Assembly: GCA_034698045.1 (NCBI GenBank)
Contig: JAQGAU010000388.1
Coordinates: forward strand, 1-29,308
Origin: Paramacrobiotus richtersi
Taxonomy: Eukaryota; Tardigrada; Eutardigrada; Parachela; Macrobiotidae
Direction: 5' to 3'
Length of the DNA: 29,308 nt
Shown: positions 19,186 through 29,308 of the stretch, in pieces
How positions within the stretch are numbered: position 1 is the stretch's first letter
How the letters are laid out: each line of letters begins with the position of its first letter
Translations under genes and position numbers: made by a program
The notes under the pieces: generated by a model
Databases searched by the model: none
The model's input: the letters and a program-made list of their open reading frames with translations, nothing else
What the model was told of the DNA's origin: nothing

Positions 19186-19440
19186 AAACTCTGCATTACT
19201 TACCCAAAAACGCCTGACTTTTTTTCTGGGTTTGTTCGTATTTTGCTGTAGCTTTTTGTTTGGTTTTCAAGACTTTTTTTTTATTTTAAAGATCTTGTCT
19301 GATTTCTGTATGTTTTACGGAGAACGGCGAAAATCTTTGTGTCAGAAGAATCTGGTTCTGTGAATCTTTATTGTAAATTATACATTTAAGAAAACATGTC
19401 GCCGAGCGCTGATAAAGAAAAACCAATGCAAAATGAAAAT
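19186..19440 (+). pseudogene. Nicotinamidase exon 6 tail and 3' UTR, third copy
   Basis: GCAAACTCTGCATTACTTAC then CCAAAAACGCCTGA matches the end of exon 6. The following bases match the nicotinamidase 3' UTR (TTTGTGTCAGAAGAATCTG, TCTGTGAATCTTT, AAAACATGTCGCCGAGCG). The front of exon 6 is gone: the intron-like sequence runs straight into the last dozen codons. It is non-coding debris of the duplication. Confidence 0.8.
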
Positions 19441-19809
19441 AAAATTATTATAAATAAAATGTTTAATTCAATGCTTCCAATTCATACGCAAACAAATTTA
19501 CAGTGACATAACTTTGGCAAATGTACTAGATCACATGCACAAGTGAAAATTCAAGTAAAACATAAAATCCAGAAATTCTTGCAAAGGAGAAAAAACCATG
19601 AATAACAAGTAAAAACAATAAAAAAAAATACAGAATAGACTAAAACAATTCACAACGCATGCAAAACCAAGAAACTTCAGTAAAATACAAATTTGACTCA
19701 AATAATATCTGAAAAAAACGTAAAAAATTAAAAGATTGTATAAGTAACATTTAAAATACTGAAAACAGGCGAAAGACCAAGGGACCGAAAAATTCCACCA
19801 AAACTCCCA
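19441..19809. other. AT-rich intergenic region between unit 3 and the glucuronyltransferase gene
   Basis: This holds the right edge of the duplication and the expected 3' UTR of the minus-strand glucuronyltransferase gene. I see no coding potential and no clear minus-strand AATAAA close to the stop. Confidence 0.45.
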
Positions 19810-20787
19810 TCAAACCTCCATATCTCGATCGGACGGTCTCCCATCGACAACCCTCCGTCGCTCCTGCACCAAATTAACCTTCTCCGTGCGGGTATGCCAC
19901 ACCAACACCTTACTGCACCCCTCCGCCAACGGCTGCAAATCCTCCATCCTTACACCAAGAGATTTCAGAAAAAACGTCTCCTGGTACCCGACGGGCTGAT
20001 TAAAATCAAATCCCCCATCCGGATGACCAATAATCAACTGGACATTCACCGCAAACCCCGCCATGTCAAGGGCGAACGGTCGATCCCGCTTCCAGTCCAC
20101 ATCCCATCCGATAATCTTCCCCTGGGAGAGAAGGGGTTTCTCGACCATCAGTTCCCCGACAAACGCCACGGGCCACACGCCGACGGTGGAAATCGATTTC
20201 ATCTCGGAGAATAACTCTAAAGAATAGGTGTTGTCGTCGTCGGCGAAGTACAGTACGCTGTGCGGGGGCGGGGAGCTCTGGCGAACCCAACGGAGCCCTT
20301 CGTTCCGCTGGAGGACTCCGCGGGGTTTGCTCCACTTTTTATCGCCTTTGGATGGATCGATTCGCATTTCTGACGGGGTTTCGATGTTCAGATGGGTAAA
20401 AATGAGTCCGGATTTGGATAAAAGGTTAGCAACGAGGTTTGTCTTGATTGGAGAATCTTCCACAATAATCCAGTGGATTTGGATGCCATCGTCTAGGAGC
20501 TTACTGGTGAAGGTGTGGAGGAGACGGGTGAGCTCGGCCTTCTGTACGGGGCGGGTGTATGTCGGGGTGACGATGAAGATGGTGGTTGTGGCGGAAGGAG
20601 ATTGTTGTGGGGAGAAACTGCAGAGGTTTTGGAATTGCTGGTGATTTTGGATGATGACGGTCGGGGCTTTGGCGAAGAGAAAGAACTGGGAAAACAGCCA
20701 GATCAGAGGGATAAGAAGGATTAGTAGGTAGAGCGTGCGTTTTCGGATGGTGATGAAGTTTTTCTCGGGTGCGATTCCTCGCGCCAT
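19810..20787 (-). CDS. B3GAT3: Glucuronyltransferase I (GT43), proteoglycan linker synthesis
   Basis: This single-exon gene encodes 325 residues, the usual size of the family. It is a type II Golgi protein: a short basic cytosolic end, then one membrane segment (about 19-39, LYLLILLIPLIWLFSQFF). Family blocks follow in order: IFIVTPTYTRPVQKAELTRL, HWIIVEDS, FTHLNIETP, KPRGVLQRNEGLRWVR, the metal- and UDP-binding D-D-D motif in LYFADDDNTYSLELF (183-185), VWPVAFVGEL, RPFALDMAGFAVN, and GYQE, whose Glu (about 270) is the family's catalytic base. The end has LVWHTRTEK. It adds glucuronic acid to Gal-Gal-Xyl on core proteins, completing the heparan/chondroitin sulfate linker. The match to GlcAT-I is closer than to the GlcAT-P/S paralogs, by eye. 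Nothing is missing or broken. Confidence 0.93.
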   Translation of the reverse strand: MARGIAPEKNFITIRKRTLYLLILLIPLIWLFSQFFLFAKAPTVIIQNHQQFQNLCSFSPQQSPSATTTIFIVTPTYTRPVQKAELTRLLHTFTSKLLDDGIQIHWIIVEDSPIKTNLVANLLSKSGLIFTHLNIETPSEMRIDPSKGDKKWSKPRGVLQRNEGLRWVRQSSPPPHSVLYFADDDNTYSLELFSEMKSISTVGVWPVAFVGELMVEKPLLSQGKIIGWDVDWKRDRPFALDMAGFAVNVQLIIGHPDGGFDFNQPVGYQETFFLKSLGVRMEDLQPLAEGCSKVLVWHTRTEKVNLVQERRRVVDGRPSDRDMEV

Positions 20788-20854
20788 GACAGAAAACTAC
20801 CAAAATTGAAAATATCCAAAAAAGAACGAAAAAGTCCAAATAGTGCTTTATCGA

Positions 20855-20955
20855 GGGGGTATTCGGTTGCGCAGAGTGCAACTTGTCTGTACTGCTCCAG
20901 TCACACGGGCTGGAGGAGAACAGACAAGTTGGACTCTGCGCAACGTAATACCTCC
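20855..20955. repeat. 101-bp near-perfect hairpin upstream of the glucuronyltransferase gene
   Basis: Arms 20855-20900 and 20910-20955 are 46 bases each around a 9-base loop (TCACACGGG). Only five positions fail to pair, counting one G-U as paired. The core TTGCGCAGAGT-CAACTTGTCTGT pairs with ACAGACAAGTTG-ACTCTGCGCAA. It lies 68 bases before the ATG of the minus-strand gene, so it may fall in that gene's 5' UTR or promoter. A small palindromic transposon or a microRNA-like precursor are the main readings. I see no clear target duplication. Confidence 0.85.
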
Positions 20956-22761
20956 TATGTGAAGTAATGCCGTGCTCCCGAGGGGATAGCTGTGGCGGTA
21001 AGCGTTTCCAAGCGGCGATTACATGGACGGTGCAATTTGGGCGGGAATACTTTATGCTATTCGTTTGATTCTAACCGCACACAAAAACATATTTGTGTGG
21101 AACAATACTTTGATTGTTTCCTCCGAGATTGTTGCATCATCAGCGAAAAACATGGCCCCACAAGATTCTACCTCCCTGCTAATGAAACACGTAGGCTCAG
21201 GTATGAAAAGACCAACTAATTCAGAGCACACGTGCCTCATTAATTTTCCATTATTCTTTGATAACCAAGCCATTACATATTTATTTATTCATTACCGGGG
21301 GAGCGATATGACGGATATGTATCAAATCCATCCATCGAAACCGCTGCCTACACGGCCGGAAAACGAGGCCATCCACATTCTCTCGAGATATGTAATTATC
21401 ACTCTTCGCGTTTCCAAATACAGAGACGAATGTGCTAACACACTTGTAGATCAACTAAGTCGACATTTTGTGGAATTATTGTTTCTTTTTACGGATTCTT
21501 GATTGCTGTGCAAGAGCGGTCGGCTGTGGTTCAGTGATTTTCGCTAATACTTAGAGTGCAAACAGGTTTATTGAACATATGCACGAGTGCAGTGTGCTAT
21601 GTATTAGTTATACGGAAGTGTTGTACGTCGGTCGACTTGATCGCACCGACGCGTAGTGCACCTGTTGCTTGTTTTGCTACTGTTTTTCTTCGCCCGTAAC
21701 GACCCGTTGCACGTTGAACACACACAGACTACAGTTGGAATGTTGTGCGATGCTTGGCGTGCGCTTGATAAAATAATTCGATTAGCTGTTAATATTATTA
21801 CGGAATATCGCGGTCTACGCACAAAACGTTGTGGAGAGGATATGTTGGGGAATTTATGATATTTATTTATAACCAGGTAAGAACGTAAAACTGTGTAAAC
21901 TATCCATTTTATGAGCCTTCCGTTTAATACAATTATTTCTTTTCAACCATATTTGTCGTATTTGTTTAATATTTCTAACATTTTGCTTGCTGTATGTAAA
22001 TTGGGTAAAATTTGTTAATAATATTTTAAGAAAAATCTCATGAATTCCACATTTGCGCTACGTATTTCACACATTGAACAAGTGAAGAGCTTCTCATATT
22101 TGGCACCTGACGTCGACATTCAATGTGGCGCAGCTTATATTGACCAGTGCCAAAACTGATTTTTAATGAGCCCATCGTGTGCAAGCAGGTATTTTTTGAT
22201 CGGGTTCTTTTTCTTGTGCTAACACAAGGCGCGCCGTCTAGCTGATTGTTTGCTGCGCTGAATGGGGCTGAATGAGAGAGTTTATTTTTACGGTACCACG
22301 GGATGCGTAATATGCATGTCTGTGTTTGAAAGAATGCCGGCGCCCGATTCAGTCATAAAGTGCTGTAGATTTTTGTGCCCAGTTTTCAAGTGCGTTTTGT
22401 AATGATTTTGGAAACTGCAGATAAAAATACTGGAAATTTGAAGCGTGTATTAGTATAAAATGAATGTTGTGTCAGATTTTAATCAGTCATCGCGAAACAT
22501 TACTTTTCCGTTGTAATCGTTCGTCCGCACAGTGAACTGCCGTCTAAACGCTACCGCTACATGAAAAATGGAAAATGTACGCTTTTGACAGGCTGCACAC
22601 GGAATGAGCAAACCACAAGCCGCGCACCATCCGTCTGGCTTGGATAGCTTTCTTGGTCGCCAACAATATCCTAATCGGATCAACTGCAACTACACAGAAA
22701 CGGCTCATCGATGCGTCATGCAGCGCCCGCACCGTGCTGACCAGCCGCTCCACCCCTCACG
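20956..22761 (+). other. Intergenic region with possible 5' non-coding exon
   Basis: No protein here is recognisable. A 159-codon open frame at 21023-21502 (+) shows no domain and has uneven composition. CAG|GTAAGA at 21874-21880 is a strong splice donor, and acceptor-like CTACACAG ends near 22697, about 65 bases before the next ATG. A non-coding first exon ending at 21876 joined there would give the next gene a spliced leader. That is inference only. Confidence 0.3.
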
Positions 22762-25700
22762 ATGAATTTCGCACTCAACAAAGCCAGAAGCCATTCCATC
22801 AAACCCGACAAATCCCCACTTGACGCCACGACAACCGCCCGTACGGCCCTACCTCCCACGTCAAATTTCTTGCTAAACCGTCACAAGATCCTCCGCAAGC
22901 AGGACGAAGCCGCGGGGAAGATTTCGGCGGGTGAAGCCTCGGTGAAGCCTGCAGCGGCCGCTCCAGAAAACGATAGTGCCCGCGATGAAAAGAACATCTC
23001 TACGTTGAACGTGGTAATCAATCCGAAATTCGACGAACCGATTGAGTCCGACCGCCCACCGACCGGCCGCCCGGAACTCCTCCCTAAACCGGTCATCAAA
23101 CCGGCCGAACCGCCGTCCCCCTCGGAAAGCCCCACCAAGAAGGGTCGCGGGATTCTCCGCGTGGCGTCCCTCCGCGGAATCCGTTCCCGAACCCCGTCCC
23201 CCAAGAAGAAAGAGGAATTTTTAGAAGAGAGTGTCATGTACACGAAACTGAAGCCCGCCCCACCCGAGCCTCCGTTAAGCGGCAACCGGCAGCATCTCCT
23301 GCGTCGCCGGCCGGCGGAGAACGTCACCCGGGTGGAGGTGTCGGCGCCCCAGCTAGTCAGTACGACGGCGGGCGGCGCCACGACCATCCAGATTGGCGGG
23401 CCGCGGGCGCCGTCCCCCGCGCCTCAGCGAACCACGGTGATCCCGGCGTCCGTACAAGTGCCGAGTAAAGTCAATGTGATTGTGGAGCCCCCGCCGTCGG
23501 AGCATGTGCCGGTGGTTCAGAGGTCGGTGCCGGTCGTTGTGCCGGTGCAGCGGCCACTGGGACACGCGGGAGACGAGCAGACCATCACCCCGGTGTATAG
23601 TCACTTGAGTACGGCGCGGGCGCTGCTGAGGACCAGCGTCACGAAAACCACACAAGTAAGCGGATTTGCTGACATTCTTATTCGGTTAGCTTCGCAGATG
23701 CTGATTCTGCGAAGACCTTTGCTGCCTTTATTAATTTATATATAGTTAAATTAGTTAGTAAAAGTTATATTATTTAGTTAAATTAATAAATAAAATTTAT
23801 AAATTTTTTTATAAAAGTTATATTTTTTAGTTAAATTATTAAATAAAATTTATTCATGTTTTTGTATAAATCTTTTTTTATTTTTGTATAGTTTTGTATA
23901 ATTGTTTTTCTAGCTGCGCTGTTCATTATCGTTCCGAACCCGAATGTAGCGTTTTTCGTACCTTTTGTTATGTACGCTGTACGCAATCAAGTAAACGTTG
24001 ACAGCTTGAGAAACTTTAATGTGATGCATATTAGACGAGATAAATTGCAATATCAAATACGTGTGAGCAGGGTAAAGTGGCATTCAGCCATGATATCAAA
24101 AAATGCCGGTGGTGGCCATCAGGCATGCAGATGACTTTTCCGGTGATTGTTGATGAACACCTTTTCACTTTCATGCACAGAGTGTGCCGCGTGTAGCGCG
24201 CGATGCAGCCGCTGCGGATGCCCATGAATGGTAACACCCGTGGCGGTGTTGTTGCCCCTGTACTGTGCATTACGCAGAGTCATTGCATTTTCACACGTAA
24301 CACCCAATTGTTATTAATCTTTATGGGTTGCTGTAATTCAGAAGTTACGGTGCACCGGTGTTTTAGCTTTTCTTCCGCTTATGTTTCACATCACATGAAT
24401 GTAACAAAAGATAAGTACATATTCGAAGCTTTGCATAATTAGAGAGGTGCTAAGCGTTTGTGTGCAAAAAGTACTGCGGGGAGTTTTGGTTATAGTTTCG
24501 GAGATCTGCATACAGAAATTGAACGGTGGTTTTTAATTCTAACAGAACATCGTAAAATGTACGTATTACAGCATATTACGTATGTCGTACCCGTAAGATA
24601 ACGGTTATGTTTAAACAAAAGAGTAAAACTATACCTCAGTTTTGTAATTCTCTGTTTTTGCTCTGTACAGTACATGGTGATGGTACTTACGTTGTTATCG
24701 ATTAAATCTGTTGTATTGATGAAATATCTCGGTAGCGGACTTTTCGATCGGTAGATGTGCGAATAATTTATATATGAATCCGTTAGAGCGTATATAAAGA
24801 CAATCTTTTTTGTTACAGAATTAATAATCAATCAAGAAAGAAGTAACAACGAATTGCTGAAGAAGTACCCACGAATTATAATAATAATTAGAATAATAAT
24901 TATCATTTATTATGTAGAATGAATCTTCAGCCGCCTCCATCTCCTCCTTCATCCAGCCGCAAATCCGTCCCATGCCGCCGCGCAAACCCCTCCGCCGCAA
25001 CGAAATCACCGAGACCCTCCTGGAGGTCCTCCCGCAGCATCCGCCCCGCCCACACGCCACCGAACCCGCCCCGTCCGCTGTCACATCCTCCGCCCACAAA
25101 GAGACCACCATCCACATCCAGCAGACGGCCAGCAATCTCCGTCCGACCGGCACCCGATTACAGCCGAAACCACCCGTCCAACGGGAGCAGGATGTACGCA
25201 GTCCGTCGGTGGGGGGCAACATGACCTTTGACGATGATCTGGACAATATCTCCTCGTCCCACGTGGATTATGAGCACTCCTCGGCGGATGAGACGACCGA
25301 GGAGCTGGTCAAGCGGTCGCTGGTTAAGGCGTCCCATCGGACTGGGCGGGGCACGATCGGGGATATACAGGAGGAGGGTGGGACGCTTGTCCGGACGGAG
25401 GTTAGTACCAACGGCCGAAATTGAATTTGTTACCATTTTATGATGTATATATATTTCCATTGTGTGACGTATATACCGAAAAGCGGGGTTATAGCTAAAT
25501 AAAGAATTTGTTCCAGTTAGCATGACTTGGAAACTTGTATTCGTAAGACGCTAGGCTAACATTTACATACGAGATACAGCGAAGTTGTTTTATCCATGTA
25601 TTGTTGTACATTACGACATAACCATGATAACAATGATTATACTCTCTCCCGTTTTCTGTTTAAAATGTAGGAACCTTGCATTATTATACAGCATCGCATA

Positions 25701-26272
25701 TGTAAAATAGGTGAACAGCTAGTAAACTTATTGTTAGGATATTGTGGTCATGCGTGGTAAACGTGTACATGTCGGACGTACGAGTTCGGTCATTATATAA
25801 TCTTCTATCGCAAACAGGAGTCACACACGAAACCCAATCCGGACCAAGTAAAACAACCCCCGGTCGGCTTCAAATGCAACTACCCTCTCTCCACCCCGTA
25901 CAAACCCGCCTACACATCGGCCGACGAGAGCGATTCGTCACGCGGAGGCGGCCGCGTCTCCTACATCGCCTCCACCCGACCCAGCCGCATTGTGGAGCCG
26001 CGCAAAGATCAGACGGCGCTGACGCCGGCCGTCGCGGTAAATGACCAGAACAACGCCGGGCGACGGAAGTACGCTGAGCGGCGACAGGTTCTGCGGAATT
26101 TCGAGGATGCACTGCAGCGGAAACGTCTAACGTCCAAGACCAGTGCTTCGTCGATTGATAGCGCGGATAGTAATGATAATGACAGTCTGCCGGAGGGGTT
26201 CGGGCAGCGGAGTCAGGGGATGGTGCAGGGCGGGTATGGTGGACGGATGACGGGCGGGAATGTTTACGACAG
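22762..26272 (+). CDS. Proline/serine-rich, probably disordered protein of unknown family (3' end unresolved)
   Basis: Three exons join in frame: 22762-23655, 24957-25400, 25818-26272 (597 codons so far). Exon 2 uses the acceptor TTCATCCAG at 24956, the one that keeps phase; another at 24930 would break the frame. The protein is rich in P, S, T, R and E, with no membrane segment or known fold. Visible features are basic SP-type segments (IRSRTPSPKKKEEF, near residues 140-155), proline runs, acidic stretches (TFDDDLDNISSS), and near the end a charged helix-like part (RRKYAERRQVLRNFEDALQR) and a glycine-rich tail. The third exon ends GACAG|GTAAGG, a strong donor. If unspliced, the frame ends at TAA 26274-26276. 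A possible last exon follows the T-rich acceptor at 26819 (stop at 26857-26859). A cytoskeletal or scaffold role is only a guess. Confidence 0.75.
23656..24956. other. Intron 1 of the proline-rich gene, with hairpin and short repeat
   Basis: A 1.3-kb intron. CTTCGCAGA (23690-23698) and TCTGCGAAG (23706-23714) form a perfect 9-bp stem with a 7-base loop, 35 bases after the donor. At about 23759-23857 an AT-rich segment, AAAGTTATATT(A/T)TTTAGTTAAATTA, is tandemly duplicated. No coding sequence was found on either strand. Confidence 0.5.
25401..25817. other. Intron 2 of the proline-rich gene
   Basis: A 417-base intron bounded by GAG|GTTAGT and CGCAAACAG|GAG. It keeps phase 0 between the flanking exons. 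Nothing else is seen in it. Confidence 0.6.
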
Positions 26273-26279
26273 GTAAGGG

Positions 26280-27148
26280 TACCGAGCCGCCGGGCGTCTT
26301 CGTTTCTTTATCAGGGTGTTAGTATTGAAATGCAGATCGGGAAGGCTTTGTGTGTCATGGGAACTTTTGGAAATAGTGATGGCTGAATTGTTGACGTACA
26401 CACAGTGTGCTTGTTAATCCCCCCATACAATAGTATGTACCAGCATATCGAAATCCGGTACGCTAAAGTTTACTAAAGTGCAACAGGTTCTCGCAACACT
26501 GGATGCTTGTGCCGCTTCCGTCTATTACGAGTAACAGAAACTAACCTGTGACGAGTTTTGGGCATGCGCTGAGTTTCGGCTTCTTTAACATTTCTGACAT
26601 TATTGGTTCTCCAGCCACCATAATCTAATATGAAAACGCTGTAAATGTTTCGTGATCCTTGAAGTGATCATCTATATACGAATTCTCATCAAGTCGACAA
26701 TAAGTACCGATAACTGGTTAACTAGCAGAATGGCGTAGTCACAAACAATCTTGAAATATCGCGCTTGCTCGTATAGCGCTGTATATCGGCGTTTTTCTTT
26801 TTGTTTGTCTGTTTATCAGTTGTGTTCAGAACTACTTGTATAAACTGCATATTTGCTGACTATTCACTATTCTTATCCGCTGGGTAATAGTCAACACTTT
26901 TAATGAATTAATTTCGGCTTCAAGCACCAGAATTTCCGCAGTCTGCCATATTGCTGCGGCAAACAAAACAACAGGAATCAGTTAGTCAAGCTTTAGCATG
27001 CCGTTAAAGCACAAGGCACATGTACAGTATTATCAGTCAGTTATCATACAATTGCAAGAACATGATGTAGTCACAATAAGTATAGTGTCAGGGATGCAGT
27101 CCCAACTGTATAATTGGCAAGCGGTGGCATGTGGTTCCCTGGAAGATG
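26280..27148. other. Region between the proline-rich gene and the MOB gene
   Basis: The region holds the unresolved 3' end of the plus-strand gene and the 3' UTR of the minus-strand MOB gene. A minus-strand ATTAAA (TTTAAT on plus, about 26899-26904) could be the MOB poly(A) signal. A good T-rich acceptor ends at 26819. No further gene is seen. Confidence 0.4.
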
Positions 27149-28557
27149 TCACGGCGTGTTATAGACATAACGGGGCAGGGTTTGGCACAGCTGATTGGTC
27201 AGATCTTGCTGCAGAACAAACATGAGCGTTTTGTTAAATTGTGCAATTCTAAAGACAGCGTACGGGAAATTCATAACCTACCAAGGGTTCCAGTTCCTTT
27301 TTCGAGATTAGATCAAACTCGGTAACGAAGTAGTAGTAGTGCTTGTAGCACAGATTGACATGGGGTACCTGTTTGTAACTCAGTGTTAGTATCAAGCGGC
27401 AACGTTTTCTAAATGTTCACAGTAAATCAGAAATCGAAACCCCATAAAGAATGGTCATGCTCTACAATACGAGCATTTTCTATGGTTTTCTTTACTTCGT
27501 GGTACTTACAGCGCCGAGAGCGGTCAGTGTGTCAAAATGGTGAATATAGATGTGGACGAAGACGCGGTACATACGCGAGACAATCTTCTTGCATGTGGTC
27601 ATAAAGTTGGGAGGAAAGGGGACGTCTATAAAACGGAACATAAAGTACTATCAAATTCATCGGTCGCTAATGCTACAGTACTGGCGCGCCCAAATAAACA
27701 CTACCCTGACTGCCTCTCTCAAGGTGGTCATCGAAGCGCAATACCCGTTTCTGTAGATTCGCTTACCGACAAAAACAGGGAAGACTCTCTGATCATTGAC
27801 AGTGTTGTCCACCCATTCGAGTAAGAGTCCAATGTACTGATTAGCCGGCATCCGCGTAGGCTTTTTGTACTGCAACCCATCGCTCCAAAAGTACTCATAC
27901 CTAACGTAACATGTCACCGATGATTAGCCCATCAATGGCTGATAATCAGCTGTGCTTACTTTTGGCCAGCAGACATCGTCGGACATGATTCCCTTGTGCA
28001 AGTCTCGCTAATCTGCAAATGGACAGTTCGTGTTAATCACGCACTGGTACATCACTTTTACATAACTCGTATCCTTGAACTCAAACATTGGCAACTGTAT
28101 CGTGCTGCGTTAGCACTTTTGTCATTCTGCCCGATTAACAACTACGTTCACTTACGGTGCCGTAAATGAGGTTGATCCGATTGAAGAAATCCACTACTGC
28201 AAAAGTAGTTTGTTAAGTTATAATCAATCGAAAATAGTCGGGTTAACGTACTATACACGGCAATCCAGTCTTCCAGCTTCTCGCCATCGGGAAGCTGGAC
28301 AGTACGCCGCAAATCCCCTTGCGCGTCAAACGAGGCCACGGCGCGTTTATGCAGGGAATATTTCAGTGTACCGGGCGTAAAGTGCTTCCTTGGACGAAAC
28401 GTCTACAATAATAATACACAATTCAACTTTGACGCGATTAACCAGTGTATTTCGTTGTTTCGTGTCTGTACGTTTTGTTAACAATATACAGTTTGTAGCG
28501 TACCTTTTTCCGGTTGAAAAAGTCCATAAACATGGAATGCCCAGAGAGTGCCCGCAT
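27149..28557 (-). CDS. MOB kinase activator, MOB3-type, 8 exons
   Basis: Exons on the minus strand, 5' to 3': 28557-28504, 28402-28252, 28196-28156, 28012-27960, 27900-27767, 27625-27510, 27368-27282, 27208-27149, giving 231 residues. All introns are GT-AG and phases join exactly. It begins [18 protein letters not shown], then [40 protein letters not shown] and [15 protein letters not shown]. The C2H2 zinc site is visible as CTRESC and HIYIHHF. Next come KYEYFWSDG...[37 protein letters not shown] and the end LPRYVYNTP. The [14 protein letters not shown] and EFDLI segments resemble MOB3 more than MOB1 or MOB2. MOB proteins bind and regulate NDR/LATS or Ste20-like kinases; the MOB3 partner is inferred. 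The start is supported by similarity to the MALSG start of insect MOB3. Confidence 0.93.
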
Positions 28558-29308
28558 GAGATCTTTATCGAGTTTTGGTGGCATTTTCGACAGTATCCCA
28601 TAAATTTCACCAGTAGATTATTAGGAAATGGCCGATAAAAGTGCTGTATGTTAATCCATCGAACAGTACTGACGCTTAATGCGAGGCGCTAGTGTGTTAC
28701 GCTTGACAAACCATGTTCTGATGCAGGCACCCGTAGCGGCATGCTCGGCCTATAGGTACAATACCATCTTGTCGCCTAATCAGCACATTTCACTCTGAAT
28801 TCCTTTAAGCCGTTTTTGTCTCACAGGTAGAATACTGTTGTACAAGAATCACTGCGCTGAATCAGTTAGAAAAAAGCTCAACTGAACTTTCGACCTGAAA
28901 AACATACGAGAAAACGTGAGCGGCGCTGTCGGTATCGTTCGGTGTTTTTGCCGGTTGTGTATGGCAGACGGTGTATATAGAGAAGCGGGTATTCATTAGA
29001 CACCGTACCCGTAGGCGTTATGTAATTATGTTTTATTGTTGATTCAATGGCTCTTTGCATTGGTGTTGTGGACAAACACAATAATGATTGCGTTCTGTGT
29101 CTACAAGCTCAGCTGTTCTGATGGCGTTGCTTAATGCACCCAACCAAGTGCTGTAAATAGGTGTCGAGTGTGATGACTAAGTACCCGTATAAATGGTCAA
29201 AGGTCAAAGTAAAATGATTTACAGACTCATACCGTCGTATAAGTATTAAGTACACAGTCATGCATATTTCTTACTCGGAACAATAAATGTGAATTACTTG
29301 GGTATCAT
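28558..29308. other. Upstream region of the MOB gene; possible end of a plus-strand transcript
   Basis: This contains the MOB promoter and 5' UTR. No coding exon is recognised on either strand. AATAAA at 29282-29287 on the plus strand could end a transcript, perhaps a longer form of the proline-rich gene, but nothing ties it to that gene. A TATATAG string lies near 28973. Confidence 0.35.

Larger units (their letters stand above)
17386..19530. repeat. Tandem duplication unit 3
   Basis: Contains the AT-rich block, BTB 3' flank, BTB gene, GC-box region, intron-like sequence and the last bases of nicotinamidase exon 6 plus its 3' UTR. Exon 5 and most of exon 6 are deleted. The homology to unit 1 ends around ACTTTGGCAAATGTACTA. 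Confidence 0.75.

Noticed and set aside
21052-21273. A minus-strand frame with FADDATIS, resembling the catalytic motif of reverse transcriptases
   Set aside because: Only four to eight residues match; the flanks show no other polymerase motifs and the frame is short. Probably chance.
21023-21502. A 159-codon plus-strand open frame as a gene
   Set aside because: No recognisable domain, no clear splice or poly(A) context, and poor start context. Reported only within the intergenic entry.
27537-27824. A 95-codon plus-strand frame as an exon of the proline-rich gene
   Set aside because: It overlaps MOB exons 5 and 6 on the other strand, which are certain; the frame is a shadow.
1-29308. tRNA or rRNA genes
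   Set aside because: I looked for cloverleaf-type B-box strings (GGTTCGAATCC-like) and found none convincing on either strand.

Overview
This is a eukaryotic, animal nuclear window. Coding exons are GC-rich and split by AT-rich introns with GT-AG borders and T-rich acceptors. The proteins are metazoan: a lamin, a PET117-type factor, an EF-hand nicotinamidase of the fly Naam type, SPOP-like BTB proteins, glucuronyltransferase I and a MOB3-type kinase adaptor. The nicotinamidase excludes vertebrates and points to a protostome. The compact layout and lamin type fit a small ecdysozoan such as a tardigrade, but the clade is inference.

Layout. 25-4557 (+) is an 11-exon lamin with a CDK-type head site, a long rod, an NLS and an Ig-like tail, but no CaaX box. 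5210-5428 (-) is a small PET117-like gene, divergent from the next one. 5788-12752 (+) is a six-exon nicotinamidase. Its fourth intron holds an intact antisense BTB gene, and its fifth intron holds a ~125-bp minisatellite and two diverged ~0.5-0.7 kb direct repeats.

7490-19530 is a tandem triplication. The unit is [BTB gene on minus + nicotinamidase exons 5 and 6 on plus]. All three BTB genes (8023-8637, 13518-14111, 17886-18446) are open, with shared GC-box upstream regions and 3' poly(A) signals. The co-copied nicotinamidase exons are decaying: unit 2 has a CACCG-expansion frameshift and a 929-bp hAT-type element with an 8-bp target duplication, and unit 3 keeps only the gene's tail.

19810-20787 (-) is a single-exon glucuronyltransferase I (GT43) with a 46-bp-arm hairpin 68 bp upstream of its ATG. 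22762-26272 (+) is a multi-exon gene for a long, proline-rich, probably disordered protein of unknown family whose 3' end is unresolved. 27149-28557 (-) is a complete eight-exon MOB3-type gene. The genes share no evident pathway. The coherent story is local duplication, nesting and transposon activity around the nicotinamidase locus. I did not find a clearly new molecular system.
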